DNA from: Nocardioides panzhihuensis
GTDB lineage: Bacteria > Actinomycetota > Actinomycetes > Propionibacteriales > Nocardioidaceae
DNA length: 64,000 nucleotides
NCBI RefSeq assembly: GCF_013408335.1
Contig: NZ_JACBZR010000001.1
Location: forward strand, 3,318,501 to 3,382,500
Direction: 5' to 3'
The position numbers and the translations under genes are program-made. Positions 42,655 through 50,780 of the stretch are shown in pieces. The notes below the pieces were generated by a model, which saw only the letters and a program-made list of their open reading frames with translations, searched no databases and had not been told where the DNA came from. Positions within the stretch are counted from its first letter, which is position 1; the number at the start of each line of letters is the position of its first letter.

Positions 42655-44423
42655 TGCCCTGCCACCCTCTCGCCGTTGGGTCCTGCCGCCTCGTCGTCCC
42701 AGGTCGCAAGCTCGCGCCGGAGCACCTTGCCGGTCGCGTTGCGCGGAAGAGCGTCGATCACGACGATCTCGCGCGGAACCTTGAAGCGAGCCAGATTCTC
42801 CTTGACCCAGTCCTTCAGAGTCACATCGACGTCGCCCGCCGCCTCGGCATCGGCGCCAGGAACCAGCACCACGAACCCGCGCAACCGCTTGCCGAAGTCG
42901 GCGTCGTCGACACCGACACAGGCCGCGTCGGCGACGAGCGAATGACGCATCAGGCAGTCCTCGACCTCCTGCGGGAAGACGTTCTCGCCGCCGGAGACGA
43001 TCATGTCGTCGTCGCGGCCCTCGACGTAGAGCCGACCGTCCGGCCCGAACCGGCCGACATCCCCGGTGGCCATCAGCCCGTCGAGGACCTCCTTGCCGCC
43101 ACCAGTGGTGTAACCCTCGAAGAGGAGGCCGTTGCCGACGAAGATCCGGCCGGCCTCACCGTCGCGCACCGGCGCACCGTCGCCGTCGAGGATCCGCATC
43201 TGGGTGCCCCACGGCACCTTGCCGGCCGAGGTCGGCGCCTCGCGCAGGTCGACCGGGTCGGCGATCGAGGCGTAGGAGACCTCGGTCGAGCCGTAGACGT
43301 TGTAGAGGCTGTCGCCGAAGCGGTCCATCCACTCCAGAGCCAGGTCGCCGGGCAGCGCCGAGCCGGAGGACGCGACGGCCTTCAGCCTGGATGCGATCGC
43401 CTCCAGGTCGTACGCAGCCAGCGTCTCCTCCGGCAGCGACAGGATCCGCTGCATCATGACCGGGATGACCACGAACGAGTCGGCCTGGGTCTCCGCGAGG
43501 GTCGCCAGCGCGTCCTCCGGGTCGAACCGGCGGCGCAGGATCATGGTGGTGCCGAGCAGCTCGGCGAAGAGCAGGTGGGCGAGCCCCCAGGTGTGGAAGA
43601 GCGGAGCGGCGACGAAGCACCGCCACCCGTCCTTCATGGGCATCCGCGACATCAGCGCCACGGCGGCGTCGAACCCAGCCTCCGGACGCGGCGCCGACTT
43701 GGGCGCCCCCGTCGTGCCGGAGGTCAAGATCACGATCCGCCCGTGCCGCTTCGGCGGCGGCACCGGCCGGGCGTCACCGGAGACCAGCGACTCGAGCGTC
43801 TCCTCGCTTCGCTCGGTTACTCCCTCGCTCGGCGCGAGCGGACGAGCAAGCTCGCCGCTCGACCTCGCTCCGGTCGTGTCCGCAGGGTCCTCGGAGTCCA
43901 CCCACGCGACCAGGCGCTGAGCCGAGCTCGCCGCGGACAGCAGCCCGGTGAACTCCTCGTCGTGGATGATCAGGGCGGGCTTGTCTCGCTCCAGCACCCC
44001 GACGAGCTGCGGGCCGGCGAAGGCGGTGTTGAGGTAGAGCGCATCGGCGCCCAGCTTCGCGACCGCCAAGGTGGCGTCGACGAACCCACGGTGGTTGCGA
44101 CACATGATCGCGACCCCGTCGCCCTCCCCCACTCCCCGGGCAGCCAGGGCCCGGGCGATGGCGTTGGAGCGGCGATCGAGGTCGGCGTACGTCAGCGACC
44201 CCAGCTCGTCGATGACCGCGGTGCGGCGTGGATAACGGCGAGCGAGGCCGATGAACCCACCGGCCGGACCGGTGCCCCAGCGCGCCAGCGCCAGACCGGT
44301 CCGGGCGAGCCCGATCGGGTTGATCGGCCGGACGATGCCGGAGCCGGCCAGGATCTTCGCCGCGGATCCGGCGGTGCGTGCCTTGGCAGTCGTAGTCGAG
44401 AACACCGTCGGAAGTCTAGCCAC
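42651..44423 (-). CDS. Long-chain acyl-CoA ligase (AMP-binding)
   Basis: A 590-residue adenylate-forming enzyme that would activate fatty acids as CoA esters. Core motifs are ILTSGTTGAPKSAPR (P-loop), YGSTEVSYASI, LMATGDVGRF, GRDDDMIVSGGENVFPQEVE and the C-terminal RNATGKVLRRELA with the catalytic Lys. It resembles mycobacterial FadD12-like ligases. I start it at GTG 44423, which has GGAGG upstream, because the preceding residues of the open frame are low-complexity Arg. Residues about 181-207 are an unusual insert matching a repetitive GAGCGAG-rich DNA segment. It overlaps ahpE by four bases. Confidence 0.88.
   Translation of the reverse strand: MARLPTVFSTTTAKARTAGSAAKILAGSGIVRPINPIGLARTGLALARWGTGPAGGFIGLARRYPRRTAVIDELGSLTYADLDRRSNAIARALAARGVGEGDGVAIMCRNHRGFVDATLAVAKLGADALYLNTAFAGPQLVGVLERDKPALIIHDEEFTGLLSAASSAQRLVAWVDSEDPADTTGARSSGELARPLAPSEGVTERSEETLESLVSGDARPVPPPKRHGRIVILTSGTTGAPKSAPRPEAGFDAAVALMSRMPMKDGWRCFVAAPLFHTWGLAHLLFAELLGTTMILRRRFDPEDALATLAETQADSFVVIPVMMQRILSLPEETLAAYDLEAIASRLKAVASSGSALPGDLALEWMDRFGDSLYNVYGSTEVSYASIADPVDLREAPTSAGKVPWGTQMRILDGDGAPVRDGEAGRIFVGNGLLFEGYTTGGGKEVLDGLMATGDVGRFGPDGRLYVEGRDDDMIVSGGENVFPQEVEDCLMRHSLVADAACVGVDDADFGKRLRGFVVLVPGADAEAAGDVDVTLKDWVKENLARFKVPREIVVIDALPRNATGKVLRRELATWDDEAAGPNGERVAGQ
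43803..43880. repeat. Low-complexity GAGCGAG-rich insert inside acyl-CoA ligase gene
   Basis: A patch of about 78 bases with repeated, partly palindromic GAGCGAG/CTCGCTC units (for example CTCGCTTCGCTCGG and CTCGCTCGGCGCGAGCG). It encodes a polar insert (SSGELARPLAPSEGVTERSE) in a variable loop of the ligase. It looks like a dispersed REP-type element that settled in the gene. Confidence 0.5.
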
Positions 44424-44556
44424 GTGGTGGCGTCGCCTCCGTAAGAATCGAACCACAATACGGACACGGCGTCGCAGTAACCCTGCGGAACCTCCGTTCG
44501 CGATCACTCACGCGAGGCCTCTGGCGGGTGTCCGGCGATCCCGAGAATCGCGGACA

Positions 44557-44970
44557 TCACGCAGGGGTCTTCGGCGCCAGCAGACGCGTCGCGGCCCAGT
44601 CCTTGCTCACAGATGCGGTGGTGGTCTGGGACAGTCCGGCGATGGGTGCCGCCTCGGCGATGTCGGCCGCGTCGACCGCACCAGGGCGGCCCACCTTCGG
44701 CGTCAGTAGCCAGATGACTCCGCCGCCGACGAGGTCGGTCAGCGCATCGACGAGTCCGTCGACGAGGTCACCGTCATCGACGCGCCACCACAGCAGCACG
44801 GCGTCGACCACGTTCCCGTAGTCGCCGTCGACCAGATCTGCGTCGACGGAGTCTTCGATGGCGACCCGAAGCTCGTCATCAGTGTCGTTGTCCCAGCCCA
44901 GTTCCTGGATGACCATGCCGGACTTGAGGCCCAGCCGGTCCGCAGGCCCTGTGGCTGCGGTCGAGCTCAC
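44557..44970 (-). CDS. DUF3052 family protein
   Basis: A 137-residue conserved actinobacterial protein of unknown function. GPADRLGLKSGMVIQELGWDNDTDDELR, DAVLLWWRVDDGDLVDGLVDA and GGGVIWLLTPKVGRPG define the family. GTG start with GGAGGA about eight bases upstream. In mycobacteria and streptomycetes the gene sits next to aceE and ahpE; here it lies about 6 kb from aceE with four unrelated transcription units between. The C-terminal QTTTASVSKDWAATRLLAPK is a typical conserved end. Confidence 0.9.
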   Translation of the reverse strand: MSSTAATGPADRLGLKSGMVIQELGWDNDTDDELRVAIEDSVDADLVDGDYGNVVDAVLLWWRVDDGDLVDGLVDALTDLVGGGVIWLLTPKVGRPGAVDAADIAEAAPIAGLSQTTTASVSKDWAATRLLAPKTPA

Positions 44971-45005
44971 GTGTCGTTTCCTCCAAAGCTTGTCGTCCAC
45001 ACCGC

Positions 45006-45056
45006 TTGCATGGACTTGTTTGGTGGTAGTCCAGCGGAGAACGCGAGTCCATGCAA
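45006..45056. other. Hairpin with 11-bp perfect stem between two minus-strand genes
   Basis: TTGCATGGACT (45006-45016) and its exact complement (45046-45056) enclose a 29-base loop that itself holds a partial third copy (TAGTCCA). It lies upstream of the DUF3052 start and downstream of the metallophosphoesterase stop, so it could end one transcript or structure the leader of the next. Confidence 0.5.
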
Positions 45057-45102
45057 CCCCAACCGCCTGTCAGGCGCTAGTTAACGGCGTGTCGTAAGCC
45101 TT

Positions 45103-46662
45103 TCATGCCCTCGGATCGAGCAGGTGCAGCAGTACGTTGCGGTCCTGTGCCGTCCCGGCCGACGGGTGCTCGGCGAGGCGCACCCGCGGCCCCTGCCAGT
45201 CGTTCGCGGACAGCTCGCGGGAGAGCGAGGCGAGATGGCCGACCTCCTCGATCGAGCCGCTCCACCGGGCGGGGCCGGCGTGGTCGAGCATCGTGGTGGC
45301 GATGGTGAGGACGTCACCGTCCGAGATGAGCTCGACGACCCGGCCCTGCTGCGGCCAGTCGATCAGCGACGGCGCGGTGACCTCCCACCAGGAGCCGTGA
45401 GGCTTCACCGACGTACGGTGGGTGTGCCCGTTGAGCCAGAGGACCGCGCTCTCATGCTTCGAGACGGTCTGCACGATCTCGTCGCCGAGCACCCGCCGCT
45501 TGCCGCCGGGGCCGCTCATGTCGTTGTGCAGCGAGGCCACGTCGTGGTGGCTGGCGATCACCGCGAGCCGCTCGTCGTAGTCGGTGGACGCGAGCACGGC
45601 GTCGAGCCAGTCCAGCTGCTCGGCGTCGATCGACCCCTGGAAGCCGCCGGCCGGGTTGACCGTGTCGAGGACGACGAAGGTGACCTGGTCGTTGACGTCG
45701 TAGCGGTAGTAGGGCTCGCCTCCGGCCTTGAACCCGTGCCCGGGCGGCTGCGCCTCGTCGTGCACGTGGGAGTCGACGAACTCCTGCAGCGTGGTCTGCC
45801 GGCGCCGCCGGTCGGCGGTCACCTCGTAGGGCTCCAGCTCGGCCAGCATCCCGAACGCCACCGGGTCGCCGGAGACCAGGCCGGAGATGAGCTTCGCCTT
45901 GGCCTCGTCGGTCCAGTGCTCCGGCATCGCGATCGCCTTCAGATCACCGACGGCCACCTCGCCGATGGCGGCGGTGCCCGGCACGGTCCCCTGCAGCAGC
46001 CCGTCGTGGTTGCCGTTGACGGCCAGCCATGGCACCTCCAGCCCGGGCGAGTCGACCGCGCGGCGTACCGCCTTCAGCAGTCCGGGAACGAGCGGGAAGC
46101 CGTGGTCGCCGCGGCGCATGTCGTACGTCTCGCCCTGCGGATGCCAGAAGCGCTTGTCGGGCAGTATGGCGACGCCCTCGTAGTGGAGCATGTCGCCGGA
46201 GTCGGGCGTCAGCCGGCCTCCGTCGAGCAGCGTCAGATACCAGTCGAGCTCGTTGAACTGCCCGTTGTCGGTGTTGTCACCGGTCGCGATCGCCAAGTCG
46301 AGCGGGCCACCGCCGACGGGGCCCTCGGTGATCTCGTTGACCGCCTCGACCATCGCCGCGCCGACGTGGGCGGTCAGCAGCTCCTGCGCCCGGTACGTCC
46401 CGACCTGGTCGATCAGGTCGCAGGTGGTGCTGTCGGGGTCCATGAGCCGGTCCAGGACCTCGACCCGGGCCGGCGACTGGTGGTCGCAGATGTGCATGTC
46501 GGACAGGTGCGCGACGGTGAGCACGGGATCACCGAGCTTCTCGGGCCGCCGGGTGAGGTCGGTGCGTGAGACGTGGCGCTCCTGCGGGCCTTCGGCCAGA
46601 CGTACGTAGGGACCCTTCCGGCCACCCGCGACGATCCGTCCGCTCTCGCTCGTGACACCCAT
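45103..46662 (-). CDS. Metallophosphoesterase, TIGR03767-like
   Basis: A 519-residue calcineurin-like phosphoesterase, larger than most because of long inserts. The metal-binding motifs run in order: LSDMHICDH (Asp, His), ATGDNTDN (GD), AVNGNHDG (GNHD), ASHHDVASLH and LNGHTHRT (GHTH). The overall pattern fits the actinobacterial TIGR03767 (PPA1498) group, whose substrates are unknown. The ATG at 46662 has GAGGAGAG upstream; an open frame extends 33 codons further without a ribosome site. No secretion signal is evident at the chosen start. Confidence 0.87.
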   Translation of the reverse strand: MGVTSESGRIVAGGRKGPYVRLAEGPQERHVSRTDLTRRPEKLGDPVLTVAHLSDMHICDHQSPARVEVLDRLMDPDSTTCDLIDQVGTYRAQELLTAHVGAAMVEAVNEITEGPVGGGPLDLAIATGDNTDNGQFNELDWYLTLLDGGRLTPDSGDMLHYEGVAILPDKRFWHPQGETYDMRRGDHGFPLVPGLLKAVRRAVDSPGLEVPWLAVNGNHDGLLQGTVPGTAAIGEVAVGDLKAIAMPEHWTDEAKAKLISGLVSGDPVAFGMLAELEPYEVTADRRRRQTTLQEFVDSHVHDEAQPPGHGFKAGGEPYYRYDVNDQVTFVVLDTVNPAGGFQGSIDAEQLDWLDAVLASTDYDERLAVIASHHDVASLHNDMSGPGGKRRVLGDEIVQTVSKHESAVLWLNGHTHRTSVKPHGSWWEVTAPSLIDWPQQGRVVELISDGDVLTIATTMLDHAGPARWSGSIEEVGHLASLSRELSANDWQGPRVRLAEHPSAGTAQDRNVLLHLLDPRA

Positions 46663-46856
46663 CTGCGCCGCCCTCTCCTCATACCCGGCCAACACCGTCC
46701 GGTGCGCGAACCCTACTCCCCTCGCCCACGCCCCTCTGGGCGGGAACCTCGGCGCGAACACCGGCGCCGGGCTGCGCTGCCGTGCCGACAGCTAAACCGC
46801 CGCGGACTACCTCCTCTTCGCCGCCGATCACGTTCGGCGGTCGTGAGGTCGAGACG

Positions 46857-47633
46857 TCAGCGAGCGGCGTAGGCGACCTGTCGGTCGACGGCCTGCCCGC
46901 GCTTCCAGGTACGGAAGCTGTCCTCGTTGTTCCCGCGGCGCCAGTAGCCGGAGATCGACAGGTCGCCGCGCGGAACGCCACGCTCGCGCAGCAGGTAGGG
47001 ACGGATCCGCTGCATCGTGACCTCGGCCTCGCCGTGCACGAAGGCGTGCACCCGGCCGAGCAGCCAGGGCAGCTCCCGCACGACGGTGTCGAGGGGCGGG
47101 TCGACCGTGGCGTCCAGCCAGCGCACCTCGACCCCAGCCGGCGCATCGACCTGCTGGAGATGCTCCGCCGAGGGCACCTCGATCACGGCGTAGCCCACCG
47201 CATGGGCCGGCAGCACCGCCAGCGCCGCCCGGATCGCGGGCAGACCGGACTCGTCGCCGACCAGCAGGTGCCAGTCGGCAGTCGGGTCAGGAGCGTACGT
47301 CCCGCCGGGCCCGCGCACGGTGAGTACATCTCCTGGTCCGGCCGTCGCCGCCCAGCGACCGGCGACGCCCTCCTCGCCGTGGTGCACGAAGTCGATGGCG
47401 AAGGTCCCCTCGGCAACCGAGGGGTCCAGCGCGGTGTAGGTGCGGCAGACGGTGGAGCCGTCACCGACCGGAATCTGCAGACGCACGAACCGGTCGGTGC
47501 AGACGCTGCCGTCGAACGCGGAGAGGTCCTCGGCGCGGAGGTGAACACGGGTCATCCCGGCGCTGAGACGGCGGGTCGCGGTGACCACGACCCGCGTATC
47601 CGGCTTTGCCTCCGGCTTGACCGCGCGAAACAT
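46857..47633 (-). CDS. Siderophore-interacting FAD reductase (SIP/ViuB family)
   Basis: A 258-residue ferric-siderophore reductase. The N-terminal FAD-binding barrel contains DRFVRLQIP and VCRTYTALDP. The C-terminal NAD(P)H domain has WHLLVGDESGLPAIRAAL and ends with the typical FVHGEAEVTMQRIRPYLLRE, SGYWRRGNNED signatures. It would release iron from imported siderophores by reduction, complementing the siderophore synthesis locus at the left end of the window. An iron box overlaps its ribosome-binding region. Confidence 0.93.
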   Translation of the reverse strand: MFRAVKPEAKPDTRVVVTATRRLSAGMTRVHLRAEDLSAFDGSVCTDRFVRLQIPVGDGSTVCRTYTALDPSVAEGTFAIDFVHHGEEGVAGRWAATAGPGDVLTVRGPGGTYAPDPTADWHLLVGDESGLPAIRAALAVLPAHAVGYAVIEVPSAEHLQQVDAPAGVEVRWLDATVDPPLDTVVRELPWLLGRVHAFVHGEAEVTMQRIRPYLLRERGVPRGDLSISGYWRRGNNEDSFRTWKRGQAVDRQVAYAAR

Positions 47634-47651
47634 GAGGGGAGCCTAACCTAA
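47633..47651 (-). promoter_or_regulatory. DtxR/IdeR-type iron box upstream of SIP gene
   Basis: Minus strand TTAGGTTAGGCTCCCCTCA matches about 16 of 19 consensus positions; the left half is perfect. It ends at the first base of the SIP start codon, so bound repressor would block transcript passage or initiation. The divergent gene begins only 50 bases away, so the box may affect it too. Confidence 0.75.
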
Positions 47652-47700
47652 ATTCTGAGAAAGGCAGGTTGCGGCCCGTGGACTGCCCTAGAGTGTCGTC

Positions 47701-48795
47701 GTGCTCTACTCCGCCGGGTTCGAGTTCGAGTATGCCCTGGTGAGCGGGACGGGCACCTTCCATGACTTCGGGGACCTCGACTTCGCCGCCCTCCAACACG
47801 CCCTCGCCGACGGCTCCGGCACCACCGACGAAGGTCTGGTGCGCGGCGACCTCGGCATCAAGAACGGCTACTGGTACCTCGAGGGAGACGAGCGGTTCGA
47901 CCCCAATGGCGTCTTCACGTCGATGCTGGTCAAGGGGGTGGAGATCCGCACCCCGATCTGCTCGAACACGACCGAGGCCGCCGACCGGCTGATCGATCTG
48001 CAGGACGATCTCTCCGCACGTCTCGATCCCCTGGGCCTGCGCCTGGGCATCGTCGGCTTCAACCCGGTCCGAGAGGCGTACGTCCTCGACCCGCCGCTCA
48101 ACGAGTGGGAGCAGCGGATGCGGGCCGAGCACCGCGAGTACGACCATGCCGAGGTCTCCAACCTGAGCTACGGCCCCGACATCAACCTCTCCTTCCCCGA
48201 GCTCTCCGCGGCCGAGGTCGTCGAGGTGACCCGGCGGCTGACCTACTACAGCCCGTTCATGGTGCCGTTCAGCTTCAGCTCTCCGTTCCACGCCGGCCGG
48301 CCGTGGCACGGCCCCAGCAAGCGCACCTACGAGCGCACCTGGCGGCGGGTGGCGGCGCGCTGCTTCGTGGGCTCACCGCCGGCGGGGGCGGAACCCACGA
48401 TGGTCCACCCGCCGCGGATCCCCCGCGAGGAGGGACGCATCGAGTTCAAGGCCTTCGACGCCTTCCTCTCCCGTGACCTGCTGCTCGCCGGCGCCGCCCT
48501 GACGCTCGGGGTCTGTCTCGCCGACGACCTCCCCGGCCTCGCCGACACCCCCAGCCGTGACCTGCACCAGCGTGCCGCCATGGCCGCCTTCGCCGATCCG
48601 GAGATCGCCGCCGGCGCCCGCGAGGTGCTCACCGCAGCCCACCGAGCCCTCGCCGCGGGGTCGACCATGGGCGCGGAGGCCGGCCACCTCGACCGACTGG
48701 ACCAGTTGCTGCGCGCGGGACGTACGCCTGCCGATAGCCTTCTGGACGCATATTCGCGCACAGGCCTGATGTACCTCTCGGAAGGACTTCGTTGA
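47701..48795 (+). CDS. GCS2-like (glutamate-cysteine ligase family) carboxylate-amine ligase
   Basis: A 364-residue protein with the layout of ATP-dependent carboxylate-amine ligases of the GCS2/YbdK type. An N-terminal GFEFEYALVSGTG has the conserved ExE metal ligands, VKGVEIRTPICSNTTEAADRL lies in the core strand, and EGRIEFKAFDAFLSRDLL is a further acidic patch. The partners and product are unknown. It starts at GTG with TAGAGT ten bases upstream, suggesting a leaderless message. The next gene, an FAD oxidoreductase, overlaps it, so the two enzymes probably act on one small molecule. The facing iron box suggests a link to iron. Confidence 0.72.
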   Translation: MLYSAGFEFEYALVSGTGTFHDFGDLDFAALQHALADGSGTTDEGLVRGDLGIKNGYWYLEGDERFDPNGVFTSMLVKGVEIRTPICSNTTEAADRLIDLQDDLSARLDPLGLRLGIVGFNPVREAYVLDPPLNEWEQRMRAEHREYDHAEVSNLSYGPDINLSFPELSAAEVVEVTRRLTYYSPFMVPFSFSSPFHAGRPWHGPSKRTYERTWRRVAARCFVGSPPAGAEPTMVHPPRIPREEGRIEFKAFDAFLSRDLLLAGAALTLGVCLADDLPGLADTPSRDLHQRAAMAAFADPEIAAGAREVLTAAHRALAAGSTMGAEAGHLDRLDQLLRAGRTPADSLLDAYSRTGLMYLSEGLR

Positions 48796-49766
48796 CCGAT
48801 CTGCCCGCCGACCTGCCCGCTGACACGACCACTGACCCGCTCGTGACTCTGCCCGCGGAGGCCGATGTGGCGATCTGCGGAGCCGGACCCATCGGCGCCG
48901 CAACGGCCTGCTTCCTGGCCAGGCCGGGCCTGCGTGTGGTGGTGCTCGACTACGACCCCGCGGGCGATCCGGCGAACCTCGCGACCTACCGCTACTCCGG
49001 GGGCAGCATCCGCTGGACCTGGCCGGACCCGGTCAAGCGCGAGATGACGACAGAGACCGAGAAGTTCATCCGCGACGCCGCACCCCATGCGGATCTGGCG
49101 ATGCTCCAGAACACCTATCACCTGCTCCACACCGGTGAGCTCATCCCGGCGCTCAACGTCTCCGCCACGCGGCTGGTCGAGCTGCTGCGAGACCAGGCGG
49201 AAGAGCGGGGAGCACAGTTCGTCGACGCTGCCGCCGTCACCGGGGTCCGTCCGGACGGCTCCGGGCACATCGTCGAGACCTCCCGTGGCACCGTCCGCGC
49301 CGGACGGGTCCTCGGAGCGATGGGTGCCGCCAACGCCACGGTGTTCCCGCAGAGCAGCGCGACGCCCGAGAAGCGCCAGCTCTTCGTGCTCGACCTCCCG
49401 GTGCCACCCGAACGCGAGCAGATGCCCCACACGATCGTGCCCGTCGGCGACGGCTTCGGTTACGTCTTCCTCAAGCTCATCGACGACCGGCTGCGGGTCC
49501 TGGTCGGCCAGGAGGACATCGTCGAGGACGACGACACCTCAGGACCTGTCGACCACTGGACGACGATCCTCGACCGTGGACTCGGCGCGACCCTCCCCTG
49601 GCTTCGCGAGGCCCGCGTCGACGACATCCTCTGGGGCGTCGACACGGCACAGAAGACCCTCGTGGTCGATGAACCCGCGCCCGGCCTGCTCATCGCCAAC
49701 TGCGGCAGCGCCATCCGCTCTGCCGCCTGGCTGGGACGTACGCTCGCCGAGCGCCTGGACGCTTAG
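48792..49766 (+). CDS. FAD-dependent oxidoreductase (DAO family)
   Basis: A 324-residue D-amino-acid-oxidase-like flavoprotein. The Rossmann motif ADVAICGAGPIGAATACFLA begins at residue about 25 after a Pro/Asp-rich leader; TYRYSGGSIRWTWPDP and the closing PGLLIANCGSAIRSAAWLG surround the flavin. Members oxidise amines such as sarcosine or N-methyl amino acids. Start TTG overlapping the previous stop, with AAGGA six bases upstream. The stop overlaps that of the convergent PfkB gene. It probably works on the product or substrate of the GCS2-like ligase; the pathway is unknown. Confidence 0.83.
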   Translation: MTDLPADLPADTTTDPLVTLPAEADVAICGAGPIGAATACFLARPGLRVVVLDYDPAGDPANLATYRYSGGSIRWTWPDPVKREMTTETEKFIRDAAPHADLAMLQNTYHLLHTGELIPALNVSATRLVELLRDQAEERGAQFVDAAAVTGVRPDGSGHIVETSRGTVRAGRVLGAMGAANATVFPQSSATPEKRQLFVLDLPVPPEREQMPHTIVPVGDGFGYVFLKLIDDRLRVLVGQEDIVEDDDTSGPVDHWTTILDRGLGATLPWLREARVDDILWGVDTAQKTLVVDEPAPGLLIANCGSAIRSAAWLGRTLAERLDA

Positions 49767-50656
49767 GCGCCCAGCTCGGCGCGGGTCGGCGGGTTGGCAC
49801 CGGCGCGCGAGACGGTGATCGCCGCGGCGCGGACGCCGTGGGCGAGCACCTCACGCCGGTCGCGCTCGAAGTCGTCCCAGAGCGCGTCGACCAGGCCGGC
49901 GGAGAAGGTGTCGCCGGCACCGATGGTGTCCACGACCGTCACCTTCTCCGCACTGACGTCGATCCGCTCGGACGTGGTGATCCAGCTGGCGCCGTCGCCA
50001 CCACGGGTCACCGCGACCGCGCCGGCGCCGAGCGCGAGCAGCCGAGCCGCCGCGTCGTCGAGCCCCAGCCCGGGGTAGAGCGTCTCCAGGTCCTCGTCGC
50101 TCGCCTTGACCACATCGGCGTACGCCGCGGCTCTCTCGATCCGCGAGACGACCTCCTGGCCCGTTCCGGTCAGCGTGGGCCGCATGTTGATGTCATAGAG
50201 GACGCGCACACCGTCCGGGAGCCCGTCGAGCAGCGCGAAGACCGTCTCGGCGCCGGGCGAGAGCACCGGAGCGAGCGACCCGATGTGGACGAACCGCGGC
50301 GTGCCCACGGCGATCTCGCCGAGCTTCCACTCCAGGTCGAAGACGTACGCCGCCGACCCGTCGGCCGCGATCGTGGCCTGCGCGGTCGAGGTCCGGGCCA
50401 GCACGTGCGGGTCGCACGCCATCCGGACCCCTGACCCGGCCAGATGCGTGGCCAGGGACTGTCCACGCGCGTCATCGGCATAGGAGGCGGCGTAGCGCAC
50501 CGGCCGGCCGAGCCGACCCAGCGCGACGGCGACGTTGGCGCCGCTCCCGCCGGGATGTTCCTGGGTTGCGCCGTCTGCCGTGGTGACGACGTCGACCAGT
50601 GCCTCACCTACCACCAAGACGTCAGCAGCGGCATTGTCACGATCCAGGCTGGTCAC
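49763..50656 (-). CDS. PfkB family carbohydrate kinase (fructokinase/ribokinase type)
   Basis: A 297-residue sugar kinase. The N-terminal substrate lid shows PGGSGANVAVALGRLG, and the C-terminal signature VVDTIGAGDTFSAGLVDAL has the catalytic Asp in GAGD. Start GTG at 50656. The substrate, fructose or another sugar or nucleoside, is not decided by sequence. Divergent from aceE with 124 bases between the genes. Confidence 0.92.
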   Translation of the reverse strand: MTSLDRDNAAADVLVVGEALVDVVTTADGATQEHPGGSGANVAVALGRLGRPVRYAASYADDARGQSLATHLAGSGVRMACDPHVLARTSTAQATIAADGSAAYVFDLEWKLGEIAVGTPRFVHIGSLAPVLSPGAETVFALLDGLPDGVRVLYDINMRPTLTGTGQEVVSRIERAAAYADVVKASDEDLETLYPGLGLDDAAARLLALGAGAVAVTRGGDGASWITTSERIDVSAEKVTVVDTIGAGDTFSAGLVDALWDDFERDRREVLAHGVRAAAITVSRAGANPPTRAELGA

Positions 50657-50780
50657 AGCGGCAGATTAGCAACTCGGCGCACGTTCGAATTTTCCGGGGT
50701 TGACCAGCAGAAACCGCCTACTGTCCAGTAACCCACCGCGGATGGGCAACCGCTCTAGACCGCGTGCGACCATTGAGGAT

